Assembly: GCA_023268615.1 (NCBI GenBank)
Contig: JALQUC010000025.1
Location: 1-34,283 of the forward strand
Length of the DNA stretch: 34,283 nt
Reading direction: 5' to 3'
Origin: Candidatus Altimarinota bacterium
Lineage (GTDB): Bacteria; Patescibacteriota; Gracilibacteria; BD1-5; JAGOOR01
Positions 10,093 through 19,824 of the stretch are shown piece after piece (the stretch's first letter is position 1; each line of letters opens with the position of its first letter). The translations under genes were made by a program, and so were the position numbers. A model generated the notes under the pieces. That model was not told where the DNA came from. It was given only the letters and a program-made list of their open reading frames with translations, and ran no database searches.

Positions 10093-10098
10093 TATAAT
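10093..10098 (+). promoter_or_regulatory. -10 box, leaderless type, for the AI-2E-family gene
   Basis: A consensus TATAAT ends 6 nt before ATG 10105, so the predicted +1 is the A of the start codon. No convincing -35 box is seen. Confidence 0.6.
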
Positions 10099-10104
10099 GT
10101 CTGT

Positions 10105-11274
10105 ATGAAATCTCTCCTCACTTCTGAAACACGACAATTTATTGTCTATGTTTTTGTCACTTTGGTCTCAGTACTTTTGGTTTGGATTGTTTATCTGTTG
10201 CGTGATTTGATAGGGTTATTTTTAGTGGCTTGTTTCTTTGCACTTCTTTTGAGTCCTTTTGTTGGTCGTCTCAAAAAAATTAAAATCCCTGATGTTCTCG
10301 GTATACTTATAACATTTTTAGGATTATTTCTGATAGTGAGCCTGTTTCTCATCTCTATTATTCCTGTTTTTGTTGGTCTTGCTGAGGATTCCAAGGTATA
10401 TGTCGTGAATACAGCCAATGCGCTTGAACAACAAGCTCTCGCCAACTTTCCTGTTATAGATAGCCTCCCATTTAATCTCGGTAATCTCGTCCGCAATGAA
10501 GTGAATATTGATGGTATTCGAGCATTTATCGTGGATGAAAATCGTGCACAGTTTGTCATGGACGGACTCATTGGCAATATAGATCTTGTTAGAAATTTTA
10601 TTCAGCAATCAGTCGGACAGGTCTCGACTGTGAGTCTCTCATTTGCTTCTGGTGTGACGACTGCGGTGACGACTTTTTCACTCTTTGTACTCCTCACATT
10701 TTTTATCATACTTGAACGACAGGTCTTCCTCCGATGGTTTTTTGCTATTCTCCCGTCTGATCTGGGTCATTATTTCCGTAGTCGGCAGAGAACCATATCC
10801 AATGCTATTCATGCATGGCTCAGAGGTCAGCTTCTTCTCGCAGTCTTCATGTTTGCTATCAATCTCATAGGACTCTTTATTGCTCAGCTTCTTGGTCTCC
10901 CAGTTGATCATATATTTTCACTTGCTCTCATAGCTGGTGCTATGGAATTTGTCCCTTATCTCGGTCCTGTTATAGCATTTATTCCAGCGTTTCTCATGGT
11001 TATCGTGAGTCCTGAAGTGAGCGTCTGGGCTATTGGTGGTGTTATTGGTCTCTACATCCTCTTCCAACAGATAGAAGGGAATATCATGGTGCCTCTCGTT
11101 ATGAGCAAGACCCTGAGCCTCTCATCACTCTACATACTCGTTGTGACCCTTATTGGTGCAGCACTTGGCGGCATTCTCTGAGTCCTCCTCGCTATTCCTC
11201 TTGCTTCCATTCTGCATATATTTTATCATGACTGGATGCACTATAGGCGAACTCTCCTCAAAAATGCACAGTAA
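10105..11274 (+). CDS. AI-2E family (PerM/TqsA-like) transporter
   Basis: The 389-aa membrane protein of PF01594 has about eight helices: an N-terminal pair, a soluble middle segment near residues 80-180, and the C-terminal block with EFVPYLGPVIAFIPA and GLYILFQQIEGNIMVPLVM, which is the family signature. One TGA (11179-11181) is read as Gly in GGILGVLLAIPLAS, a conserved position. Family members include the AI-2 exporter TqsA but also ion/proton antiporters, so function is uncertain; luxS elsewhere in the window makes AI-2 export thinkable but unproven. ATG 10105 is preferred to any earlier start because a TATAAT lies exactly 6 nt upstream. Confidence 0.9.
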
Positions 11275-11276
11275 AT

Positions 11277-11969
11277 ATGTGGCATGCAGATAGCACTCAG
11301 ATTCGCTATTATCCGTGATGAGATGATGCGTTTCATTTTTCATACTTTGTGCCAGATTTTTCTCTGACTGCACCAGAGATTATTACCATTCCACAGACCA
11401 ATTCTCCCTATACAGGCTATGATGCATGGGTGCACCAATATAATCGTGAAGAGGAGATCTCATTGGTTCAAAGTAGTATTGAATCACTCTGAGATACTCT
11501 CACACGACGCGTTCATATAGCGGGTATTTCTTGTGCAGAAAGTGTTGATCTCATAAGTGAGTATTATAGACTCCAGTGATATCATGATGATCAAATGAAC
11601 CAGTATCAGATTCCTACTGAGGCACCTCTCACTGCTAGTACTACACTTCGCCATATTCTCTGGTGCGAAAAAGATAAAAAATTTCTCTGAAAAAAAGACA
11701 CTCAATGAGTGCCCTATTATGCCACCTGTCCACCGGTTCGTTTTCCTTCAGATCTCCGTGTTTTGCAGCAATCAGCGCGCATGAATATGCTCTTGGGTAT
11801 AGAGGTTATGCCTCGTGATGAGCAATTTTTGGGAGAAATATTTCAGAAACAAATTCTGACCCCATTTCAGCTCTCGCAGCTCATTTACTACCGATGGAAA
11901 CAATTTTGATTTAGTGGTGAAAAATATGATTTTTCTCTACCATTTCCTAATTTTTCCGAGGCATTCTAG
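11277..11969 (+). CDS. Hypothetical protein, 230 aa
   Basis: I recognise no family. The frame begins 2 nt after the transporter stop and needs seven TGA codons as Gly, including a double Gly near residue 14. The protein is soluble, rich in Tyr, Gln and aromatic residues, with no signal peptide. It ends in TAG inside a CTAG shared with the convergent small membrane protein. Tight spacing suggests co-transcription with the transporter. Confidence 0.75.
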
Positions 11970-12163
11970 AGGAAAAAGTTTTTCTCGTATTCTGTGTATA
12001 TCTCTGTTCTCATAGCGAGTAATTCAGCATTGTAGAGAGAGTTTTTTTTCTGTATTTTTGCTGCATTTTTCTGTATCAAGAGGTAGTATCAGAAAACACA
12101 ACTGAGGATCAAGAGTATGTCTATCCAGTAGAGATTTTGGAGAAAAATTGAGAGTAGTTCCAT
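11966..12163 (-). CDS. Small single-pass membrane protein, 65 aa
   Basis: This short frame starts 3 nt after the sortase stop. It encodes MELLSIFLQNLYWIDILLILSCVF-G-YYLLI, one hydrophobic helix containing one TGA-Gly, then a charged tail rich in Lys, Asn and Glu. The stop (TAG) lies in the same CTAG as the stop of the convergent 230-aa gene. The fit between sortase and that gene, and the clear helix-plus-tail design, support it as real. Function is unknown; it may be part of the sortase unit. Confidence 0.6.
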
Positions 12164-12166
12164 ATT

Positions 12167-13093
12167 TTAGGGATTATTTTTGAGTTCTGTGACGACGAGG
12201 AGACGATTGAGTGTCGTACCAAGCGGCCAACAAGTCATGAGCGTGAGTTGTTTGCTGGCTGAATCTCATCCGAGTGAAGAGACATGTCCAGGCTTGACCA
12301 CGAGCTTGTTTTTCACGACATAGACATATTTCTTTTGTTTGAAGTAGACGATGATTTCATCACCATTAGTGAGTTCATTGAGGAGGGCAAATACATCATT
12401 ATAGTTTCATTTTGCCCATGGGAAATTGGAACTATGTCAGAAGATAAAACTATTACCATCCTGTCCTGGATCTGCTGATCATGGATATTTTACGATACCC
12501 TTCTCGAGCTCTTTCATAAAAATCTTGTGCCATTCATTTGATGTATCTGCTTCATGATGTTCTACATTCACGAGAGGAATATTTTTACCAATTTTTGGGA
12601 TTATGATTCTATTTTCATAAGGCGCTATATTCACGGAGAGGCTCACCCGTGAAACATCTTGGTCAAAATATGATGCTCCGAGTTCTGGTGTTTCACTCTC
12701 AGTTTTTTGCATTTGTTGATTGAGAATTCTTTTTCTGCGTTCTTCTCGTGCATCTTTGGCACTCTTTTGATCGGTAATATGTGTATTTGCAAGTCCTCAC
12801 TCGATGGCTATCTTTTCTTGCTCGAGCTGTTCTGGCATGAGTATGGCTCTGGCAAATGCACTATAGGCTGACCAATTGGAGAGGAGAATGAGAATGACAA
12901 AAATGATGCCAGTTAAGAAGATAAAATGCATAATAGCCCGGACATTTTTGAGCCATTTGTGCTTTTTTTCTATCTTTTTTTCCTCTTTTTTTGCCCAATC
13001 GATGACATCGTGCGATGTTTCGAAGATTTCCTGAACAATTTTGGTAGGTTCGAGGTTCTTTTTTCGCGGTTGTATATCATTCATCAGTGTCAT
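12167..13093 (-). CDS. Membrane-anchored sortase family protein
   Basis: Sortases are cysteine transpeptidases on the outer face of the membrane that attach proteins to the wall or to each other. The 308-aa protein has a charged N-terminal segment, a membrane helix near residues 52-73, a linker, and the catalytic domain from about 155. Catalytic residues are His220 in GHSSNFPWAK, Cys288 in LTLMTCWPLGT and Arg297 in NRLLV. Five TGA codons are read as Gly; one supplies the Gly of GHSS. The domain has the class D/E-like TCWP form. No sorting signal is visible in proteins of this window, so the substrate is unknown. Confidence 0.92.
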
Positions 13094-13099
13094 GGTATC

Positions 13100-13128
13100 A
13101 GCGTACCATATCTTTTTTCTGATAGCAA
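13100..13128 (-). promoter_or_regulatory. Promoter, leaderless type, for the sortase gene
   Basis: On the minus strand TTGCTA, a 17-nt spacer and TACGCT stand 6 nt before ATG 13093. The -10 is only moderately like consensus, but the spacing matches that of several other genes here. Confidence 0.5.
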
Positions 13129-13152
13129 AAATTCGCGTGTTTTTTCTCTCTA

Positions 13153-14685
13153 TTATTCGAGGTCCCAGATTTTGCGTTTTCGCAGACTCATGATGCCCCA
13201 GGAGAGCATCGCTGCGCCGTAGACCACAAACATCCCAGAAAAGCCGACAAATGAGATCAGAGCCCCTCCAAATATCAATCCTACAGCATTGGCAAAGTTA
13301 TTTAAAATCTTGAGCGGAGCCGCGGATACATCGGCATTTATGACATTTGATTGGGCAGTTTTGGCGTAGGCTTTATTGTATTCGTCGGCAAATATCGATT
13401 GACTCATTGGATAAGATGCTGCGTATCCCGTACTATTGATGATACCGAGTCCTACCACAATGAGTAGTCCGAGAAGATTTTCAAAATTTCCGGCTATAGA
13501 AAGCCCAAAAAGGGCTACAGCAGAAACAAATATACCCATTGCAATGATGTTAAATTTTCCATAGGTCTTTGCCTTTTTGATCCAAAAGAGTTGTAGAGCA
13601 TAGGCAGGTACAGCGAGAATACCAATGAGTATAAAACCGCTTCGAATGATGTTTTGAACGCCAGAATCCTTGAGAGATTCATCGAGAAAAGTGATGAAAA
13701 ATGTCATCACAATCGTATCCCAACAGCCAAATAATATGATGGATACCGTCGACCACAGGAGTATGGGGACAAGAGTTGTTTTTTCAAAAATTAGTTTGTA
13801 TATCATCCTATATTCTTCTTTTGTTTTCTCGATTATTTCTCCCCAGTTTATCTCTTTTGTTATCTCTTTTGGCTTCATGATGATGTAGTCCATTCATCAT
13901 TTGAGCTTCTGGAAATCCAGTGTAGAGACCGTGTTTTTCAAATAAGAAACAGTGTTTTGTTCTATATTCTTTGTTTTTTCAACAATATTGAGATTTTTTA
14001 CAGTTCCTAGATTGAATACTTCATGATCATTATCAAAATAGTTGTAGATAAATACCCATGCACATACGATGAGAAATATCAGTACAAAGAGTATGAGCTG
14101 GACAGAATCTGTACGAAATGACAGGATAATAATCGATAAGAGCACACCAAAGACAGAACCAATACCCATTGAGATGTTGTTTTTGGAGAGAGCGGAGTCG
14201 TATTCAGACGAGTCTGAATGATTGAGGAGGTAGGCTATAGAGGTTATTTCATATATTTCCTTGACGCTTCCGTAGAGCATTCCGGCTAGGAGCAGCAGTA
14301 CCATATTTATCCCCGTCGAGAGAAATGTACGCGTGATTTCCACTATTCAACCATCGAGACTGAAATCGAGACCATCTGTTGTACGGATGAGATAGAGAAA
14401 GACTATTGCCGCCGCTATCATACAGGCATTTCCGAGCCCAAACATCGTTTTTGAGGGAATATGTCGCTGGATGGTACCAATTGATACAGATATGAGCATA
14501 GACCAGATATTTCCTATACCGAGAAATATCCCTACGAGAAGAGGAGAACCAACGATAAAACCGAAGAAAAAGACTGTTGTGAGGTGAAAAATAACCCAAA
14601 TAGCTCCGTAGACCTTTACCACATTGTAAAAATTTTTGAGGAGCTTTGCCTTTTCTGGTAGTTCTGGTGTGACTATCTGAGTCAT
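13153..14685 (-). CDS. Major facilitator superfamily-like transporter
   Basis: Three adjoining reading pieces join through TGA codons (14347-14349, 13897-13899 and 13894-13896, the last two giving Gly-Gly) into a 510-aa protein with about 12 membrane helices. It has two halves separated by a long hydrophilic loop near residues 215-290 (Lys/Glu/Asn rich). Small-residue helices such as GLGNACMIAAAIVFL and GLGIINSTGYAASYPMSQS suit an MFS carrier. No substrate motif is recognised. A strong promoter with the -10 exactly 6 nt before ATG 14685 supports the start. The sortase gene follows after 59 nt with its own promoter. Confidence 0.8.
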
Positions 14686-14691
14686 AGGTTT

Positions 14692-14720
14692 ATTTTAGCA
14701 CACTTTTGTGCTTGAGTAAA
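14692..14720 (-). promoter_or_regulatory. Promoter, leaderless type, for the MFS-like gene
   Basis: On the minus strand TTTACT (14715-14720), a 17-nt spacer and TAAAAT (14692-14697) end 6 nt before ATG 14685. The spacer contains a small hairpin (GCACA-AAAG-TGTGC) that might affect promoter use. Confidence 0.7.
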
Positions 14721-14735
14721 ATTATTTCCCTCTTT

Positions 14736-15440
14736 TTATCTGGTTCCGTAATTGAGTACCCATATATTATCACACTGTCCTATTCAGAGCTCTCGAAATT
14801 CAGCCTGGTACATGTTTTCTCGATGGTAGAGGCTGGTGGTGAGTTGATCGAGGAGTTCCATGATGCTTTCCTGACCGAGACCGAGATTTTCTCCTCACCA
14901 AGTATAGTCATAATTTCCGCTCTGGAATCGTTCTTGTAGGGTACTTCAATTCAGTGTGTGAGTGATTTCTCCCACAGCACAGAGCTTCAGAGCATACTCC
15001 TGTGCTATCGCATCAAGTGTTGTCGAACGAACGAGAGGGCTCAGACCCCTATCTACCCTTCTCTTACTGTGTTCTTGGGTCAGGAGATTGCGAATCCGAG
15101 AGAGCGTGAGCTCATTTTTATTTTTTGTGAGGAGACTCGCTGGGTGGTAATTATCCTCACAATAGTAGCCTGTTAGTAGGCTCTGAGTATGACAAAAGAG
15201 ATGCTCGAGATAGGAGATGATGTCTCGTGCTGGCTGGGACAGTGATGGGCGTTTTTTGTATTGAGAAAGTGCTGCCTGAGTTTTTGAGAGGATTTCGATT
15301 TGTTTTTCTGTTGATACGGGTGCGAGATATTGTTTTCTATACATATCGTAGAGAGCCTCGACACGGATCTGTGCAGAGCCAGTCAGAGCCTCTGCTCCTG
15401 CGAAAAAGAGTATACCTGCTATGATGATGAGTCGTTTCAT
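14736..15440 (-). CDS. Secreted CAP (SCP/YkwD-like) domain protein
   Basis: CAP-superfamily proteins are secreted proteins of varied and mostly unknown activity. The 234-aa product has a signal peptide (MKRLIIIAGILFFAGAEAL), a helical spacer, and a CAP domain from about residue 115. The domain shows RVDRGLSPLVRSTTLDAIAQEYA, then GEITHTLNG, TWGGENLG and LYHRENMYQAEFRELGIG. Three TGA codons are read as Gly, two in TWGGENL and RELGIG, where glycine is conserved. It is divergent from the FNR gene and is upstream of the MFS gene. Confidence 0.9.
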
Positions 15441-15492
15441 AATTTGGAAAAATAGAGTTTTTCATATAGTACTCTCTATAACGCTTATTTCA

Positions 15493-16221
15493 ATGCCTCC
15501 TGTTTCTATTTTCTTGACTCTTCAGAACAAAAAACAGCTCACTCACGATGTGTTTGAGCTCGAGTATACTTCCTCTGAGTCTCTCCATATCACACCAGGT
15601 CAGTTTCTCCTCTGCGATACTGCAGGTGACCCAAAACTTCGTCGCTCGTACTCTGTGAGCTGGGCAGCGGGAACGAGTGTTTTTTTTATTATCAAGCGCC
15701 TTCCTGAAGGGAAAGGTGGTAGTATGGCTATCTGTGACCAGACAATAGGACATACGATGCAAGTGTGGTGACCTATGGGACGATTTATCCTCCAAGAAAA
15801 TACTTTTCCAAAGGTCTTTATTGGGACTGGTACTGGTTTTGCACCGCTCTACTTTATGCTCAAGTATTCTCTCAAAAAAATGAATAATGAAAAATGAATA
15901 ATGAATAATGGAGGAATGTTTTTTTTATTCGGGGTCAGAGAATTACGAGATGTTTTTTATCAAGAAGAGCTCCAACAATGGTCGCAAGAATCTTTCTTTG
16001 ATTATCAGATTTGTTGTTCACGCGAATCCTCATCACTCCCAGACAAACATCGTGAGTGACGGGTGACAGAATGCCTCACCCCTGAAAATATCTCAGAAAT
16101 GAATAAAACTGGAGAAACTGAATTCTATATCTGCGGGAGTCCAGCGATGGTGACAGAAGTTAGATCTATGCTCGAATTGTACGGGATTTCCAAAGAGAAA
16201 GTATTCTTTGAGCAGTATTAA
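15493..16221 (+). CDS. FNR-type flavin oxidoreductase (FAD/NAD(P)H-binding) with an in-frame repeat insert
   Basis: The 242-aa product resembles ferredoxin/flavodoxin-NADP reductases. The FAD half has LRRSYSVSW; the GPMGRF loop has its Gly from TGA 15772-15774; the nucleotide half has FIGTGTGFAPLYFML and EFYICGSPAMV. Between the first strand-helix and MFFLFGVREL sits an extra peptide, MNNEKGIMNN, encoded by a low-complexity repeat at 15879-15910 that also occurs in the mfd N-terminal gene. Three TGA codons are Gly. ATG 15493 starts just before the conserved domain; upstream in-frame ATGs at 15421-15435 would overlap the divergent CAP gene. Its TAA shares TTAA with the RNase J stop. Confidence 0.87.
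15879..15910 (+). repeat. AATGAATAATGA low-complexity repeat inside the FNR gene
   Basis: A 26-bp tract (15879-15904) is identical to 23988-24013 inside the mfd N-terminal gene. In both it is read in the same frame and yields MNNEKGIM, with its central TGA as Gly. Confidence 0.85.
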
Positions 16222-18251
16222 ATACACACCACGAGCGGCTCTCTTTCCCAGACCTTGAGCACCATTTTTCCGAGGTCTTTTGCGAGAGCGTCTTTTGCGT
16301 TTTTATCGAGAGGACTTCCGTCACTATTCTTTCATCCTTTTTTCACATAATCACTGATAGCTGCATGTGATGCTGCTATCTCATCTGGGAAGAAGAGACC
16401 ACGAGATTCGACCGTAGCATCTTTTGTATTGACGATGAGTACACCTTCTTCACCGAGTTGGATTCGTTCTTTGACTGCGCGAGTCTCGAGCGAACCAATA
16501 CTCATACCATCGACTCCGAGTGCTTCGAGAGGGATTTTTTTTCGAGAGAAGACGAGTTCGTGTCGCTCATCGAGTTCTACGATAGAACCATCTTCGAGCA
16601 TGAGGACATTTTTTGGATCCCATCCCATCTTCACCGCTTCTCGTTTGAGCGTCAGTCTCTGGGTGATATCACCGTGAACAGGGATGATGTATTTTGGTCG
16701 TACGAGATTGATGATGACTCGCTGTTCTGCGATACCACCATGACCACCTGAGTGGACTTCATTTTCTTTGATTGTGATGATTTTTGCGCCAAATCGATTG
16801 AGACGATTCATCATATCGATGATAGCGAGCTCATTACCAGGAATAATAGAAGAAGAGAGAATGATAGTATCACGGGGCTTGATAGAGATAGTCTGATGGT
16901 CTCCACGAGAGATATTATTGAGACCACCGAATTCTTCTCCTTGTGCACCAGTAGTGATGATGATTTGTTTGCTTTCCGGGATGCTCTCCATGGTCTTTGT
17001 ATCGAGAGGTTTTACTGTTCATTCCTTACACTTCAGGATGCCCATTTCACGAGCAATGGCGACACAATCAACCATGCTGCGACCATTGACGAGAACATGG
17101 CGACCGAGCTGCTCTGCTATCGTGACGACATCTTGGATACGACTAATGAGCGTTGAGAAATTACCAATAATGACTCGTTCTGGTGCATCTTGGATGAGTT
17201 GCTTGAGCTCTCCGGTGACTTTTGTTTCTGAAGTCGTCCAGTCTTGCTTGTATGAGTTTGTGGTTTCCTGGAGGAGAATATCGATACCTCGACTGGCAAT
17301 TCGTGCGTAGTTTGCTAGATCGACAGGCTTGTCTATGCGAGGGAAAAATTCGAGCTTGTAGTCACCCATGTGCATAATACGAGCTGAAGGGGTCTCGATA
17401 TAGATACCACAACTATCTGGGATGGTATGATTGACGCGGAAAAATTCGTATTTGAATATGCCAATGTTGGACATTTTGCCACTGTCTGGATTGACTGGAA
17501 AAAATTGTACTTTGTTTTTGAGACCCGCTTCCTCGAGACCTTTTTTGACCATCGCTATGGTAAATGGCGCTGCATAGATAGGGGGGAATCCGAGGGCTGG
17601 GATGAGATTTTTCAGTGCTCCAATATGGTCGAGATGGCCGTGTGTGATGAGCATTCATTTGATGCGTTTGAGGTGTGTTTGTAGGAATCGGATATCAGGC
17701 AGCAGATAATTGAACCCTGGAGAATTGCCACCTCTGGCAAATTCGAGACCACCATCGACGATGAGGATATCATCTCCATGTTCAAACATGGTCATATTTG
17801 CACCAACTGTACGCAGTCCACCAATAGGTATTATACGAGTTTGGTTTTTTTCTACTTTTGGGAGAATTTGTGGCTCGAGTGCTCTTGGGAAAATAACTGG
17901 TACATTGAGACCCTTGATGACGGCAGGTGAGAGTTGAGTTGGGGCCTCAACAGTTTGCTCTGGCGCCCGTGTTCCAGCTGGTGATGGTGGGAGTTCGAGC
18001 CGTTTCATCGGACGATTAGTCAGAGGTTTTCCTGGTACAGGTGGTCGTTTTGGTGGCAGAGGTCTACGATTTGCACCTCCGTTTGATCCATGTAATGGTC
18101 TCGGTGAGAGTGGTGTGGTAGGTTTGAGTTGAGGTTTTGGTTTTGGCGCTATTGGTGCTGGTTGCATCATCGGTGATGCTGATTCTGAAGGTGGGTTTTT
18201 GTTCACCTGTCAGAGTTCTGAGTCGAGCTCAGCAAAAAAATTATCGGACAT
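16218..18251 (-). CDS. rnj: Ribonuclease J with proline-rich N-terminal extension
   Basis: RNase J is a metallo-beta-lactamase/beta-CASP nuclease with endo- and 5'-exonuclease activity in mRNA decay and rRNA maturation. The 677-aa protein has roughly 125 N-terminal residues rich in Pro, Ser and Lys with no fold evident. The core follows: RIIPIGGLRTVGANMT, the metal site THGHLDHIG (His204, His206, Asp208, His209), HTIPDSCG, MGDYK, TTGAQGEEFGGL and PVHGDITQRL. The C-terminal domain is shortened. Four TGA codons are Gly, one just before the metal site. ATG 18251 is chosen over GTG 18206 because it lies 7 nt after a TATTCT box. Confidence 0.94.
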
Positions 18252-18290
18252 AAAAGAAAGAATAAAGATTAAAATTGATTACAAAATTGG

Positions 18291-18314
18291 GAAAAAGAGT
18301 TTTTGTTTACTCTT
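18291..18314 (-). terminator. Intrinsic terminator ahead of RNase J
   Basis: On the minus strand AAGAGT and ACTCTT pair around an A-rich loop, followed by a short T-run. It would end the transcript that covers the 48-aa ORF and the structured stem at 18316-18359. Confidence 0.55.
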
Positions 18315-18315
18315 A

Positions 18316-18359
18316 CCTCTTCGTGTTTAGAGACAACAACAATACCCTAAACGAAGAGG
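18316..18359 (-). ncRNA. Strong stem-loop in the region before RNase J
   Basis: CCTCTTCG (18316-18323) pairs with CGAAGAGG (18352-18359), and the stem continues through GTTTAG/CTAAAC with a small bulge. It sits just before the terminator at 18291-18314. It may be the 3' end of a short RNA or a regulatory element; it matches no RNA family I can name. Confidence 0.4.
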
Positions 18360-18383
18360 AGCGCATGTGTTATGGCTAGAGGA

Positions 18384-18530
18384 TTATGAGACATGAGCAT
18401 CAAAAAGATCACCGTATGAGCTTCATTGATAACCACGACTCGTATGACTGAGAATATAATATCGTATTTTATTGAGGAGTGCGAGTGTCTGAGTATTGAT
18501 TTCTTGTCTTTGTGTGTTCTGAGATAGCAT
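18384..18530 (-). CDS. Possible small protein, 48 aa
   Basis: A short frame reads MLSQNTQRQEINTQTLALLN, then an aromatic KIRYYILSHTSRGYQ segment, TGA-Gly, and SSYGDLFDAHVS before TAA. The composition is protein-like and the single TGA fits the code. A consensus TATAAT (18535-18540) stands only 4 nt before the ATG, closer than for other genes. It may be a real small protein or chance within a small RNA gene. Confidence 0.4.
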
Positions 18531-18562
18531 AGAAATTATAGATGCTTTTATCGAAAAGCAAA

Positions 18563-19618
18563 TTATTCAAATAAATTTTTACCATTTTCCCGCACCCAAG
18601 TGATACTTTTTCCTTTGCCCCAAAATGGCCATAAGAGGACATCTTCAAAGGTATGTGTTCCTGCTTGCTCGTCTCTCATTGGATTCATCGCAAGCTCAAA
18701 GTGGAGATGGTAGAGGTATTTCTTATCAGGAACTGCTGAGTCACCCACATGGCCTACTATTTCTCATTTTTTTACTTTAGTACCTATTTGTATGTTATCA
18801 GGAATATCTGATAGATGTGCATAGATGGCAACATGTCCGGAAAGAGTTTTGAGATAGACGGTATTCCCACGGTAAGTATCGAGATTTTCTTGTCGCTCTA
18901 GCTCTGTTGTTCATTTGTGTAGGTGCTCCATCTCACTCCAGGTAAAGTCTCTCTTCACATGCATAATTGTTCACTCTTCTATCGCTCTCACTGGCGTTCC
19001 CTCACTGATATAGAAGTCCCATCCATGGTGCACACCATCAGTTACGCCTGCGCGAAATGGTCGTGCAGCATTTGGGAGATGAGATTGATTGGTTGGGAGA
19101 GGGCTCTCGGGAATTGGGAGAGCAAATTTAGTATTTCTCGCTGCGAGAATGATTTCTATATCTCGAAAAAATTGTCTCAAACGGAGTGAAGAAAGGCGGT
19201 AATCATTTTTGATAATTGAGCTGGCTTTGAGTGTGTTTCTGAGCGTCTCACTTGCTACATCTGAGAGAGCTTCTCTCGGAGGGAGAGATCCGCTGATAGG
19301 CATGATATAGTTGACGCCTCGATAAGTGACAACTGGCATACGACATTTTCCTGTGAGTTTCCATCGGACTACTTTGTCACCATTTGACTCACTCATCACT
19401 GATTGTGTATCAGGACATGCCGAGGTCAGTCGGGCACCATCTGCATCATCGAGTCTCAGGAGCACTGATGCACCATCATCGAGAGGCGTGATTCACGAGA
19501 AGAGTATCTCTATTGGAGGAGCTTCTGAAGCCGCCACCAATTCTACTGTTGGTTCTGATATGAGGATGTTGGGAACTGTGATGAGCAATACCCCGACGAA
19601 CAATGAAGATCGAATCAT
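18563..19618 (-). CDS. Secreted M23-family (LytM-like) peptidase
   Basis: M23 enzymes are zinc metallopeptidases that cut peptidoglycan cross-bridges, acting outside the membrane. The 351-aa protein has an N-terminal hydrophobic signal segment (residues 5-22), a region of about 150 residues with a few Cys, and the M23 domain. Zinc-site motifs are HHGWDFYISEGTPV and HLHFEL; GHVAIYAHL and GEIVGHVGDS lie between. Four TGA codons are read as Gly, including those in AIEEGTIMH and KKGEIVGHVG, as the family requires. Start ATG 19618 gives the signal peptide. Confidence 0.92.
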
Positions 19619-19789
19619 AGATTTATGCACTTGGCAACTGTGTTTCAGTGTACAAAAAAATTATTCAAATCAAATATCAGCCATCTATTTCCGCTTGATT
19701 ATGGTTCAATCTCTCTTTTGAAATATTTTTGATTTTCTTATTTTTGTGAAGAGCTGGTGAAGAACGCTTTCAAAAACACACTTTTTTCC

Positions 19790-19795
19790 TATACT
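19790..19795 (+). promoter_or_regulatory. -10 box for the secreted SLH-like gene (with leader)
   Basis: TATACT at 19790-19795, with TTTCAA about 16 nt upstream, predicts a 5' leader of roughly 20-25 nt before ATG 19825. This differs from the leaderless genes. No Shine-Dalgarno is visible in the leader. Confidence 0.4.
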
Positions 19796-19824
19796 TTTTC
19801 TCCGATATTTCTCTCAAATTCTCT

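Noticed and set aside
9316-10104. A 263-residue N-terminal extension of the AI-2E-family protein
   Set aside because: It is the antisense shadow of capA with no transporter features. The TATAAT 6 nt before ATG 10105 and the family length fit the shorter start.
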